Origin: Granulicella sp. S190
GTDB taxonomy: Bacteria > Acidobacteriota > Terriglobia > Terriglobales > Acidobacteriaceae
Reading direction: 5' to 3'
Assembly (NCBI RefSeq): GCF_009766095.1
Contig: NZ_LMUD01000016.1
Location: 544,296 to 577,670, forward strand
Length of the DNA: 33,375 bases
A program made the position numbers and the translations under genes. Shown here one piece after another: positions 21,917-30,303 of this stretch (the first letter of the stretch is position 1; each line of letters opens with the position of its first letter). Below the pieces are notes generated by a model, which was given only the letters and a program-made list of their open reading frames with translations, searched no databases and was not told the DNA's origin.

Positions 21917-24900
21917 ATGAGAGTACCTCGGCTGGTCGTAAATCTGATTGTCGTACTCGGCATGATTTGCCTCGTCCAGAAGGTTCATGCAGTCGATCCT
22001 AACCGTGCAATCTCACAATATTTAAGGGAGAGTTGGGGTCTGGAAAGAGGATTCACGGGCGGCTCCGCGACCTCGATGGCACAGACCGCGGATGGCTATC
22101 TTTGGATCGGAAGCGATAAGGGCTTAGTACGCTTCGATGGATTGAACTTTCGTGTCTTCCAACAACAGACTCCGACGACTCTGCAGATTGGGCCTGTTCA
22201 GGGATTGATCGCAGACTCTCAATCGAACCTCTGGGTTCTTCTGAATCACACGACGGTTCTGCGATATCACGATGGAAGGTTCGATGTGGGCCACGATGAG
22301 GCGGAGGTTGGAATTACGTCTGTTGGGAGGCGCAGAGACGGTTCGGCGATGCTGGCCTCGCTGGCTTTGGGCACACTTAACTATCGTGATGGTAGGTTCA
22401 AGATTCTTGAGACGCCTGCGAGAGCTGGCTCCGCGGCGAACGCGGCCGCAAATGATGAACTCTCCAGCCGCCTGAGCTGGGCGACGGGTGTGGCTACTCA
22501 TCGATTTGCAAAGCCTCACTCTTCGGTGACTGCCATGGCAGAGACCAGCGACGGAGTGATTTGGCTGGGCACGCGAGACAAGGGACTGTTCTATGTGAAG
22601 GATGGTCAGGTCTCTGCGGTTCCGTCGGTTGAGGGTGGGGAAAAGATCGACTGTCTTCTTCCACTGGACGGGGGCGAACTCTGGGTTGGAACCGACAAAG
22701 GCGTTCTGCGCTGGACGGGTTCGAAGCTTACGCGGGAGGGGATTCCCGCAGCGCTGCAGCGCGTCGAGATTCTTTCGGCACTCCGTGACCGCGATGCAAA
22801 TATCTGGTTAGGAACCAGTCACGGACTTCTGCGAGTAAATGCCCATGGCGTTTCTTCGGATGAGGAGACCGCCGAGCTTGCCGTGAACTCTCTATTCGAG
22901 GACCGTGAAGGAAACATCTGGGTGGGAACGACGCGAGGGATTGAACGGCTACGGGATAGTCCTTTTCTGACGTATGGGATTGCGAGCGGTTCGGGCTCAG
23001 AGAGTGGGGGGCCGGTGTATGCCGATTCGGAGGGGCGGATCTGGTTCGCTCCTCTCGACGGGGGATTGCACTGGCTCAAGGATGGAAAGATCGAGAGCGT
23101 AAGCGCGGGAGGGTTGGATAAAGATGTGGTCTACTCCATCGCCGGAGGTGATGGAGAGTTATGGGTCGGTAGGCAGAAGGGCGGACTGACGCGGTTACGT
23201 ATTCGCAATGGCGGTTATGAAGCCAAGACGTACACGCAGGCGGACGGGCTGGCTCAGGACAGTGTGTATGCGGTCCATCGGAGCCACGATGGGGTGGTGT
23301 GGGCAGGTACATTGAACGGCGGTGTCAGTGAGTTGAGGGACGATAGATTTACAACTTATGCGAAGGGGAACGGATTGCCGTCCAACACAGTAACGGCGAT
23401 GGCGGGAGGATTCGACGGGACGATGTGGATCGCCACCCCGATTGGGCTGACGGCGCGGTCACGGGAGGGGCAATGGCGAACTTATCGAGAGTCCGACGGT
23501 CTGCCCTCACCGGATATCGATTGCCTGTTTGAGGATTCGACTCACTTGCTGTGGATAGGAACGACGGCAGGGCTGGCGTACATAAGTTCGGGCACAATCC
23601 ACACACCTCATAATGCACCCGAGTCCCTGAACGAACAGATCTTTGGAGTCGCGGAGGGCCGTGATGGGTGGCTGTGGGTTGCGACTTCGAAACATGTTCT
23701 GCAGGTGAAGCGGAGCAGGCTGCTAAGCGGCAGCAATAAAGAAGAAGATATCCGAGAGTATGGGATAGTCGATGGCTTGAAGGGGGTCGAGGGGGTAAAG
23801 AGGCAGCGGTCTGTTGCCGCAGATCCCCAGGGACGCATTTGGTTTTCCATGAACCACGGCCTCTCCGTTGTGGATCCTATCCGCGCTGCGCAGGCGATGT
23901 CTCCGGTGGTTGCCAAGGTCGATGCGGTCTCGGTGGACGGAGTTCCGGTCGACCTGGCTGCGCCCGTTCGTGTTCCGCCAGAAGGGCAGAGGGTTATGCT
24001 GAACTTCTCGGCCGTGAGTCTCTCAGTACCGGAGCGGGTTCGATACAAGTATCGTCTCGATGGATTCGATCGAGGCTGGAGTGAACCGGTTGAGACACAA
24101 CAAGCGATATATACAAACCTTGATCCGGGTTCTTATACCTTTCGCGTTATCGCATGCAATAGCGATGGAGTGTGGAATCAAAATGGGTCTTCCGTAAATT
24201 TCACGATCGTCCCTGCGTTTTATCAGACCAACTTATTCTTGTTGCTTTGTGCTGCGGCGGTCGCGGCCCTTGCCTGGATTGTGTATCGGTGGCACGTGGG
24301 TCAAGTGACCTCGCGCATGGATATTCAATTTATCGAACGCCTCTCGGAACGGACGCGCATCGCACGTGAGTTGCACGATACGCTGCTGCAAAGCTTTCAG
24401 GGGCTGATTCTTCATTTTCAGACGGCGCGTGATTTGATTCCCAGAGATCCTGCAAAGGCGGGCATGAGCCTGGACACGGCATTGGAGACCGCGGATCAGG
24501 CTATGGTGGAGGGACGAAACGCTATCTATGACATACGAGCTTCGACTATGGTCGATGACGATCTTGCGGTTGCGATTCAGACGTTGGGGGAGGAGCTTGG
24601 CAGCAATCTGGGAGAGGGGATCGCTCCGAAGTTTTCGGTTGTCCAGGAGGGTACAGCAAGGCCAATCGATCCGATCTTCAGGGATGATGTGTATCACATA
24701 GTTCGAGAGGCGTTGAGAAACTCGTTCAAGCATGCTGAGGCCAAGATGATTGAGGCAGAGATCACGTATGGGAGGATGTCGATGCGAGTGCGGGTGCGTG
24801 ACGATGGGAAGGGGATCGACAAAAAAGTTCTGGAGGATGGGGAGCGTGCCGGGCACTGGGGGTTACCTGGGATGAGGGAGCGCGCTAAGCGGATGAGCGG

Positions 24901-25048
24901 GCAGTTGGCAGTCTGGAGCGAGCCCGGAGTGGGTACGGAGGTGGAGTTAAGTCTGCCTGGGTCGCTGGTCTATGAATCAGCTTCTACACAGCTTCTGCTC
25001 CGATTCTTCCGCAAGGGCGGAGGCAAAGGTAAAAGCCAGGGTGGATAG
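21917..25048 (+). CDS. Propeller-type sensor histidine kinase (Reg_prop, Y_Y_Y, HisKA_3, HATPase_c)
   Basis: From the ATG at 21917 the protein is 1043 aa with a signal peptide (residues 1-25, ending VHA). It carries many Reg_prop repeats of the form DGYLWIGSDKGLVRFDG, EGNIWVGTTRGIERL and DGVVWAGTLNGGVSEL, making a two-propeller periplasmic sensor. A Y_Y_Y domain (RYKYRLDGFDRGWSEP) and one transmembrane helix (LFLLLCAAAVAALAWIVYRW) follow. The cytoplasmic kinase has the phospho-accepting His820 in RELHDTLLQSFQG (HisKA_3), the N box REALRNSFKHAEA and the G boxes RDDGKGID and GLPGMRERA. It lacks a receiver domain and no response regulator is nearby, so its partner (NarL/LuxR type expected) is encoded elsewhere. 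The open frame starting 65 codons earlier overlaps the lipoprotein gene and is rejected. Confidence 0.93.
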   Translation: MRVPRLVVNLIVVLGMICLVQKVHAVDPNRAISQYLRESWGLERGFTGGSATSMAQTADGYLWIGSDKGLVRFDGLNFRVFQQQTPTTLQIGPVQGLIADSQSNLWVLLNHTTVLRYHDGRFDVGHDEAEVGITSVGRRRDGSAMLASLALGTLNYRDGRFKILETPARAGSAANAAANDELSSRLSWATGVATHRFAKPHSSVTAMAETSDGVIWLGTRDKGLFYVKDGQVSAVPSVEGGEKIDCLLPLDGGELWVGTDKGVLRWTGSKLTREGIPAALQRVEILSALRDRDANIWLGTSHGLLRVNAHGVSSDEETAELAVNSLFEDREGNIWVGTTRGIERLRDSPFLTYGIASGSGSESGGPVYADSEGRIWFAPLDGGLHWLKDGKIESVSAGGLDKDVVYSIAGGDGELWVGRQKGGLTRLRIRNGGYEAKTYTQADGLAQDSVYAVHRSHDGVVWAGTLNGGVSELRDDRFTTYAKGNGLPSNTVTAMAGGFDGTMWIATPIGLTARSREGQWRTYRESDGLPSPDIDCLFEDSTHLLWIGTTAGLAYISSGTIHTPHNAPESLNEQIFGVAEGRDGWLWVATSKHVLQVKRSRLLSGSNKEEDIREYGIVDGLKGVEGVKRQRSVAADPQGRIWFSMNHGLSVVDPIRAAQAMSPVVAKVDAVSVDGVPVDLAAPVRVPPEGQRVMLNFSAVSLSVPERVRYKYRLDGFDRGWSEPVETQQAIYTNLDPGSYTFRVIACNSDGVWNQNGSSVNFTIVPAFYQTNLFLLLCAAAVAALAWIVYRWHVGQVTSRMDIQFIERLSERTRIARELHDTLLQSFQGLILHFQTARDLIPRDPAKAGMSLDTALETADQAMVEGRNAIYDIRASTMVDDDLAVAIQTLGEELGSNLGEGIAPKFSVVQEGTARPIDPIFRDDVYHIVREALRNSFKHAEAKMIEAEITYGRMSMRVRVRDDGKGIDKKVLEDGERAGHWGLPGMRERAKRMSGQLAVWSEPGVGTEVELSLPGSLVYESASTQLLLRFFRKGGGKGKSQGG

Positions 25049-25063
25049 TGCGCGGATCGGAGC

Positions 25064-26377
25064 TTATTTGCGAACCAGATAGACAAAGCGGAGCAGGAAA
25101 AGAGCGGCGAGGAGATAGAGCATCCAGTCTTGGCGTCGGGCACGTCCGGTGAGGAGTTGGAGGAGGGCGTAGCTGGTGAGGCCGAAGCTAAGGCCGTCTG
25201 CGATGGACCAGGTGAGAGGGATGGTGGCGACGGTGAGGAAGGCGGGGATGCCGATCTGCGGGTCGTTCCACTCGATTTCGCCGAGGCCGGTAAGCATAAG
25301 GCCGCCGACGAGGATGAGTGCGGGTGCGGTGGCGAAGGTGGGGATGGCTCCGACGACAGGTGCGATGAAGAGAGCAAAGAAGAAGAGGATGCCGGTGACG
25401 ATGGCGGTGACGCCGGTGCGGCCTCCGGCAGCGACTCCGGCGGAGGACTCGATGTAGCTGGTGACGGTGCTGGTGCCGGTGAGCGAGCCAAGGATGGTGG
25501 AACTGGCGTCGGCGAGAAAGATGCGATTGAGGCGAGGGATGGTGTGATCGGGTGCGATGAGGTTGGCGCGTTGGGTGACGGCGACGAGGGTGCCGATGTT
25601 GTCGAAGAGGTCAACGAAGAGGAAGACGAAGATGATCTCGAAGGCGCCGATGTGGAGAGCGCCGAGGATGTCGAGATGGAAGGCGGTGGTTTTGATAGCA
25701 GTAAGGTCGTAGGATGCGGGTTGCCAGTGGACCTGATGGAAGATGACGCCGAGGAGGGTGGTGGTAAGGACTCCGATGAGCATCGAGGCGCGGACACGGA
25801 GAACCTGAAGGACGGCGATGAGGAGGAGGCCGAAGATGGCCAACGCGGTGCCGGGGGCGCGCAGGTTTCCCAGCGTGACAGTGGTTGCTGCGCTGGGCAC
25901 GATGATGCCGGCGTTGCGGAATCCGATGAAGGCGATGTAGAGACCGATGCCTCCACCGACTGCGGCGTGGAGTTGATGGGGGATGGCGGAGACGAGGCGC
26001 TGGCGGATTCCGGTGAAGGTGAGGGCGAGGAAGATGATGCCGGAGAGGAAGACGGCGCCGAGAGCGGTTTGCCAGGGGACGCCCATGCCGAGGACGACGG
26101 TATAAGTGAAGTAGGCGTTAAGACCCATGCCGGGCGCGAGGGCGAGAGGGTAGTTGGCGAGCGCTCCCATGAGGATGCTGCCGAAGGCCGCACAGAGACA
26201 GGTGGCGGTGGTGACGGCGGCGAGAGGCATCCCGGTTTTGCTGAGGAGCGAGGGGTTCACGAAGATGATGTAGGCCATCGTGATGAAGGTGGTGAGACCG
26301 GCGAGGATCTCGGTTCGCCAGTCGGTGGCGTGCGCGGAGAAGCCGAAGTAGTGCTCCAGGCGGGTGCGGATGGGCAT
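25064..26377 (-). CDS. NCS2 family purine permease (AzgA/PbuG-like)
   Basis: A 437-aa polytopic protein starting MPIRTRLEHYFGFSAHATDW. It then has EILAGLTTFITMAYIIFVNP, the helix 1 signature of AzgA/PbuG permeases, and GLNAYFTYTVVLGMG, FVFLFVDLFDNIGTLVAV and SSTILGSLTGTSTVTSYIES. These are the conserved substrate-site helices of this subfamily, which takes up adenine, guanine or hypoxanthine with protons. The long antisense frame over it is a GC shadow. It is divergent from the DUF985 gene, with 70 bp between. No purine riboswitch was seen upstream. Confidence 0.93.
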   Translation of the reverse strand: MPIRTRLEHYFGFSAHATDWRTEILAGLTTFITMAYIIFVNPSLLSKTGMPLAAVTTATCLCAAFGSILMGALANYPLALAPGMGLNAYFTYTVVLGMGVPWQTALGAVFLSGIIFLALTFTGIRQRLVSAIPHQLHAAVGGGIGLYIAFIGFRNAGIIVPSAATTVTLGNLRAPGTALAIFGLLLIAVLQVLRVRASMLIGVLTTTLLGVIFHQVHWQPASYDLTAIKTTAFHLDILGALHIGAFEIIFVFLFVDLFDNIGTLVAVTQRANLIAPDHTIPRLNRIFLADASSTILGSLTGTSTVTSYIESSAGVAAGGRTGVTAIVTGILFFFALFIAPVVGAIPTFATAPALILVGGLMLTGLGEIEWNDPQIGIPAFLTVATIPLTWSIADGLSFGLTSYALLQLLTGRARRQDWMLYLLAALFLLRFVYLVRK

Positions 26378-26447
26378 CAGGTCAGGCTCCTGTGAGGCGA
26401 GAAACTAAAATGGATGGAGTGGTACCAGCATAGCGTGAGAGGGCTTG

Positions 26448-26951
26448 ATGACGGCAGAGGATGTTAAGAAATTACTTGGGCTGCAGCCGCACCCGCGAGA
26501 GGGTGGGTGGTATGTCCGGACCTATGAGGCCGCAGAGGTGGTGAGTGCCGAGTCGTTTGAGGATGGAAGATACACGGGGGAGCGGCGGACGGGCACTGCG
26601 ATTTACTACTTGCTGGAGCCGGAGACGTTCAGCGAGATGCACCGACTGAAGTCGGATGAGATCTTCCATTTCTACGCTGGGGATGCGGTGGAGATGTTGC
26701 AACTCACGGAGGGAAATCGGGGCACTATGGTGGTGATTGGGAGGGATCTGTTGAATGGTCAAAAGCCACAGGTGGTGGTGAAGCGTGGAGTGTGGCAGGG
26801 GTCGCGGTTAGTTGAGGGTGGTCGATGGGCGTTGTTGGGATGCACGGTGAGTCCTGGGTTTGAGTTCGAAGACTATGAGGAGGGCCAGCGCGAACAGATG
26901 TGCGCGGGGTGGCCGGAGTTTGCGGAAGTGATTACGGCTTTGACCAAGTAA
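26448..26951 (+). CDS. Cupin, DUF985 family
   Basis: A 167-aa single-cupin protein. The ATG at 26448 follows GAGAGGG. It has LQPHPREGGWYVRTYEA, the family's N-terminal signature, TGTAIYYLLEPETFSEMHRL (with metal-ligand His), DEIFHFYAGDAVEMLQL and GCTVSPGFEFEDYE at the end. DUF985 proteins are cytoplasmic and mostly uncharacterised; sugar or nucleotide-sugar related roles have been proposed. A TTG one codon earlier is not needed as start. Confidence 0.9.
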   Translation: MTAEDVKKLLGLQPHPREGGWYVRTYEAAEVVSAESFEDGRYTGERRTGTAIYYLLEPETFSEMHRLKSDEIFHFYAGDAVEMLQLTEGNRGTMVVIGRDLLNGQKPQVVVKRGVWQGSRLVEGGRWALLGCTVSPGFEFEDYEEGQREQMCAGWPEFAEVITALTK

Positions 26952-27064
26952 CAGCGATGGTGTCTTGCTCAAGCTATGAGTTGGCCGACTGTTATGAAGA
27001 TCGAGACAATGATGAGCTGCAGGCTGATTCTCGCGCCACGTGTTACTGCAGTGACTACGCGCAG

Positions 27065-27844
27065 CTACTTCAGCGGATAGAGCTTGATGTTTCGGAAGAA
27101 GACTTCGGCGCCTTCGGATTGAAAGAGGATCTTGCCCTCGACGGGGGAGGGGTTGGTCCCTTCGTTGGCAAGCTTCCCGTTGACGTACTGTTTTACGTTG
27201 TCTCCGTGGGTCACCAACTCGAGTAGATTCCATTCGCCGTAGGGTTTTTCCAGATCGCCGATTGTGTCGCGAAAACCAACGACATTTTGCGACGGACCTT
27301 TGCCGAAGTGGTCGATCTTCGAGGCACTGCCGGGAGGTCCAGTGACGCGCACTCCATCGCGGCCGGTGAGCGCGGCTCCGTCGGTCATCCAGAAATCACC
27401 GGTGCCTCCTTCGGTGATTTGAACTTCGATTGACTGAGGCCACACCTTCTGCTCGCCCTGGATGTCGTAGAGGATGCCGCTGTCGCGGGCTTTGCCCTCT
27501 CTCTCGCCGAAGGTGCCGACGCCCCATTTGAATTCGGCTCGTAGATAGAAGTCGTGGTAGTTCTGCTTTGTGATGATGTACCCCATCTCTTTTCCGGAGA
27601 TGTGAATCACACCGTTCTCGACTTTGAATACCTGATCGGGGTCTGAGTTGAGGCCTTTGGTCTTCAGAAAGGTGTCGAAGTGATCGAGGTTCGATCCATC
27701 GAACAGTACGATTGCAGACTTGTGCGCGGGGATCTTCTGTGACGGCGCTTGCATGGTGAATGCCAGGCCGAGGCAAAAGAAAGCGACTCTTCTTGTCGTT
27801 CGTTGATTTCGCAGGTTTCGCCGACTTGTCGTAGTACTCGTCAT
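27065..27844 (-). CDS. DUF1080 (3-keto-disaccharide hydrolase-like) secreted protein
   Basis: A 259-aa protein with a basic N-terminus and a hydrophobic stretch (VAFFCLGLAFTMQAPS) acting as signal peptide. The DUF1080 jelly-roll begins AIVLFDGSNLDHFDTFLK and includes FKVENGVIHISGKEMGYIIT, DFYLRAEFKWG, DSGILYDIQG, SIEVQITEGGTGDFW and a terminal LFQSEGAEVFFRNIKLYPL. This is the standard family order. Characterised DUF1080 enzymes act on 3-keto-glycosides. It is 49 bp downstream of a Gfo/Idh/MocA oxidoreductase on the same strand, a common pairing in which the oxidoreductase makes or uses the keto sugar. Confidence 0.9.
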   Translation of the reverse strand: MTSTTTSRRNLRNQRTTRRVAFFCLGLAFTMQAPSQKIPAHKSAIVLFDGSNLDHFDTFLKTKGLNSDPDQVFKVENGVIHISGKEMGYIITKQNYHDFYLRAEFKWGVGTFGEREGKARDSGILYDIQGEQKVWPQSIEVQITEGGTGDFWMTDGAALTGRDGVRVTGPPGSASKIDHFGKGPSQNVVGFRDTIGDLEKPYGEWNLLELVTHGDNVKQYVNGKLANEGTNPSPVEGKILFQSEGAEVFFRNIKLYPLK

Positions 27845-27893
27845 GACTTCTCCGGGATTTTCGTGCAGCGGAACTTATGAGACGGTGAGGTTG

Positions 27894-29246
27894 CTAGATG
27901 AGTTTCATGGAGTCGGGATCCCACTTCACGATCTCGCCGCGTTCGAGGCTAAGGTTGCTCAGCAGGGCTGCTCCTGCAGCGCGGAAGCCAAAGACTGCGT
28001 CTTCGACGACGGGTTTTCGTGTGCGAACCGCGGAGAAGAAGTTTTTGAAGTGGTCAAAACTGTCGCTGTATCCCGCTGGAGCTACATATTTTTCTACGCC
28101 GACAAACGGCGCTTCCGAGGGGTGGGTCGCCGGATACTTTTGCCGGTAGTTTTCGACTATGCTTTTTTGCATCGCATCGGTGAAGGTGCCGACGGTGTAA
28201 CCAGGCTCTTTCTGGAGTGGGGTTCGGCTTACGCTGACCGTGTTCCCGGCGATCTCCATGGTGCCTTCCGAGCCAGTGAAGATGAGACCTTCACTCTCTT
28301 CGCCACCATCCACAAAGTTGACGCGCAGGCTGAGGTTGAAGCCCTGGGCGTAGTCGAAGAGACCGAGCATGACGTCAGGGACGTCGCGGCCGTCCTTCCA
28401 GAAGCGCAGGCCTCCAGTCGCCATGGCGCGCGTGGGGCCGTTGCTGCCGGTAATGAAGTGGGTCCCGCTGAAGAGATGGACGAAGAGATCTCCTGCTACG
28501 CCGCTTCCGTACGCCTTCCACTTACGCCACTGGAAGAATCGGTTTGCGTTGAAAGGTATTTTGGGGGCTGTGCCTTCAAAGCGCGGCCAGTCGCAGGTCT
28601 CCGTCGAAGCGTCGAGAGGAACGGTGTAGTTCCACGCGCCGAGCGAGGAGTTACGATCCCAGCGTGCGGTGACCATGTTGAGTTGGCCGATGGCACCGGA
28701 GGCGAGCAGCTCTTTAGCTTTGGCGTAGATGATCGAACTTACACGCTGGCTGCCAACCTGAATGATGCGGTTGGTGGATCGTGCGGCCTCGATGATCTCG
28801 GGCCCGTCCGAGTAGAGATGGATCATCGGCTTCTCGCAGTAGACGTCTTTGCCTGCCTTCATCGCGTCGACGGCGGCCTGCTTATGCCAGTGGTCCGGAG
28901 TGGCGATGATGACGGCGTCGATATCCTTGCGAGCCAGAATCTCCTTGTAGTCGCGCGTAGTGAAGATATCACTGCCCCAGAGTTCCTTGGAGTGTTGCAG
29001 GCGACCGTCGTAGCAGTCTGCTACGGCCACGAGCTTTACTCCTGGGACCTGGATTGCGGTTTTGGTGTCCCCCTGACCTTGTATGCCCGCTCCGATCAAG
29101 GCGATCTGGATGTGGTCGTTGGGGGAAACGGCTTCGGTGGGTTCGCTTTGAACGGCTGTAAGCGCGTACATCTTTGCGCCAAGAATGGACTCTGCTGCTG
29201 CGGTTCCGGCTACCTTCAGAAAGTTTCTACGGTTCAACACGCGCAC
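27894..29246 (-). CDS. Gfo/Idh/MocA family oxidoreductase with Tat signal
   Basis: A 450-aa protein with a twin-arginine start (NRRNFLKVAG), so it is exported folded with its cofactor. It then has IQIALIGAGIQGQGDT (Rossmann NAD(P)-binding GxGxxG), VIIATPDHWHKQAAVDAM, DVYCEKPM (the EKP motif) and GSQRVSSIIY. The C-terminal beta-sheet domain (GLIFTGSEGTMEIAGNTVSV) is normal for secreted acidobacterial members. The role is likely oxidation of a sugar or glycoside hydroxyl to a keto group, feeding the DUF1080 protein 49 bp downstream. Start chosen at the ATG directly before the Tat motif. Confidence 0.93.
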   Translation of the reverse strand: MRVLNRRNFLKVAGTAAAESILGAKMYALTAVQSEPTEAVSPNDHIQIALIGAGIQGQGDTKTAIQVPGVKLVAVADCYDGRLQHSKELWGSDIFTTRDYKEILARKDIDAVIIATPDHWHKQAAVDAMKAGKDVYCEKPMIHLYSDGPEIIEAARSTNRIIQVGSQRVSSIIYAKAKELLASGAIGQLNMVTARWDRNSSLGAWNYTVPLDASTETCDWPRFEGTAPKIPFNANRFFQWRKWKAYGSGVAGDLFVHLFSGTHFITGSNGPTRAMATGGLRFWKDGRDVPDVMLGLFDYAQGFNLSLRVNFVDGGEESEGLIFTGSEGTMEIAGNTVSVSRTPLQKEPGYTVGTFTDAMQKSIVENYRQKYPATHPSEAPFVGVEKYVAPAGYSDSFDHFKNFFSAVRTRKPVVEDAVFGFRAAGAALLSNLSLERGEIVKWDPDSMKLI

Positions 29247-29372
29247 GCTTCCTCACCATTAAGTTTAACTACCCGTCTGCAACCATATTCTTACTTGCAG
29301 GTTTTTGTCTTGTTTCTTCTACCAGTCAAAAAATAACAGGGGGCAAGGCTTAGTATGGCAATCTCGCAGATG

Positions 29373-30272
29373 TCAGGACTTTGGCTTGCTTGCAACGGTA
29401 CAGCCTGCAATCTCTTCCATAACTCGGATCGAACCGCAGATGTCCTCTTCGCCGTAGCCTTTTGCGATGGCAGCGCGGAAGAGCTGGCGCGAGAGTGCTG
29501 TGAGCGGTGCGGGAACGTTGAGCTCCGCAGCGGACTCCAGCATGAGCTCCATGTCTTTTTCGAGCCACTTTACGGAGAAGTTGGTGGTGAAGTTTCGCGC
29601 AAAGACGAGGGGTGCCTTGATCGAGATTAAGCCTGATTTGGCGGCGCTGTTGTTGAGGATATCGAGCATCATCTCGGGATCGACACCAGCCTTGGTGCTG
29701 AGGATAAGACTTTCGTTGAAGGCTTGAAGCAGATTGCCGAGGATCATGTTTTGTGAGAGCTTGGCGTGGAGGCCCATGCCTGCAGCTCCACAATAGTAGA
29801 GCTGCTTGCCCATAGCTTCGAAGTAAGGGCGCACCTTTTCGAAGATATCTTTTGCGCCGCCTACCATAAAGGTGAGGGTGCCGGCCTCTGCGCCACCCTT
29901 CGATCCGGTGCAGGGTGCGTCGAGGAAGTCGATGCCCTTTTCGGCCAGTTCCGCAGCGATGGCGCGGCTGGCGGAGGGGGAGACGGTGCTGCAATCGACG
30001 ATGATGGAGCCGTTGGTGGCGGTTTCGACGAGGCCATCTTTGCCGAGGATGACCTTGCGTGACATTTCTGTGTTGCCGACGCAGAGGAAGATGCAGTCGC
30101 TCTGGCTCGCGACTTCAGCAGGTGTGGCGCAGGCTATGCCGCCTTTGGCTACGAGGGCGTCGACCTTGCCTTTGCTGAACGACCAGAGGGCGACCTGATG
30201 ACCTGCTTCGATGAGATGGAGCGCCATTGGGCCGCCCATGATGCCTAAACCGAGAAATCCAAGCTTTGCCAT
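29373..30272 (-). CDS. NAD(P)-dependent beta-hydroxyacid dehydrogenase (2-hydroxy-3-oxopropionate reductase-like)
   Basis: A 299-aa protein of the HIBADH/GarR family. It starts MAKLGFLGLGIMGGPMALHL (dinucleotide fold with GLGIMG). It has DCSTVSPSASRAIA and DAPCTGSKGGAEAGTLTFMVGG (the substrate-binding DAPVSGG-type motif; here DAPCTGSKGGAEAG). The catalytic Lys is in GLHAKLSQNMI. Together these fit tartronate semialdehyde or related beta-hydroxyacid reductases, in the cytoplasm. It is 31 bp downstream of the LctP-like permease on the same strand and near a glycerate kinase. That supports a glyoxylate-to-glycerate role, though 3-hydroxyisobutyrate or succinic semialdehyde remain possible. Confidence 0.9.
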   Translation of the reverse strand: MAKLGFLGLGIMGGPMALHLIEAGHQVALWSFSKGKVDALVAKGGIACATPAEVASQSDCIFLCVGNTEMSRKVILGKDGLVETATNGSIIVDCSTVSPSASRAIAAELAEKGIDFLDAPCTGSKGGAEAGTLTFMVGGAKDIFEKVRPYFEAMGKQLYYCGAAGMGLHAKLSQNMILGNLLQAFNESLILSTKAGVDPEMMLDILNNSAAKSGLISIKAPLVFARNFTTNFSVKWLEKDMELMLESAAELNVPAPLTALSRQLFRAAIAKGYGEEDICGSIRVMEEIAGCTVASKPKS

Positions 30273-30303
30273 GCGAGTTTGATGCTCCTTTTGAAGATGA
30301 GAT

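Noticed and set aside
25130..26395. 421-aa plus-strand open frame antisense to the purine permease
   Set aside because: Asp/Glu/Gly-only composition, mirror of the permease's codons; no recognisable domain.
27843..29336. 497-aa plus-strand open frame
   Set aside because: Antisense to the Gfo/Idh/MocA gene, which has a Tat signal, Rossmann fold and EKP motif.
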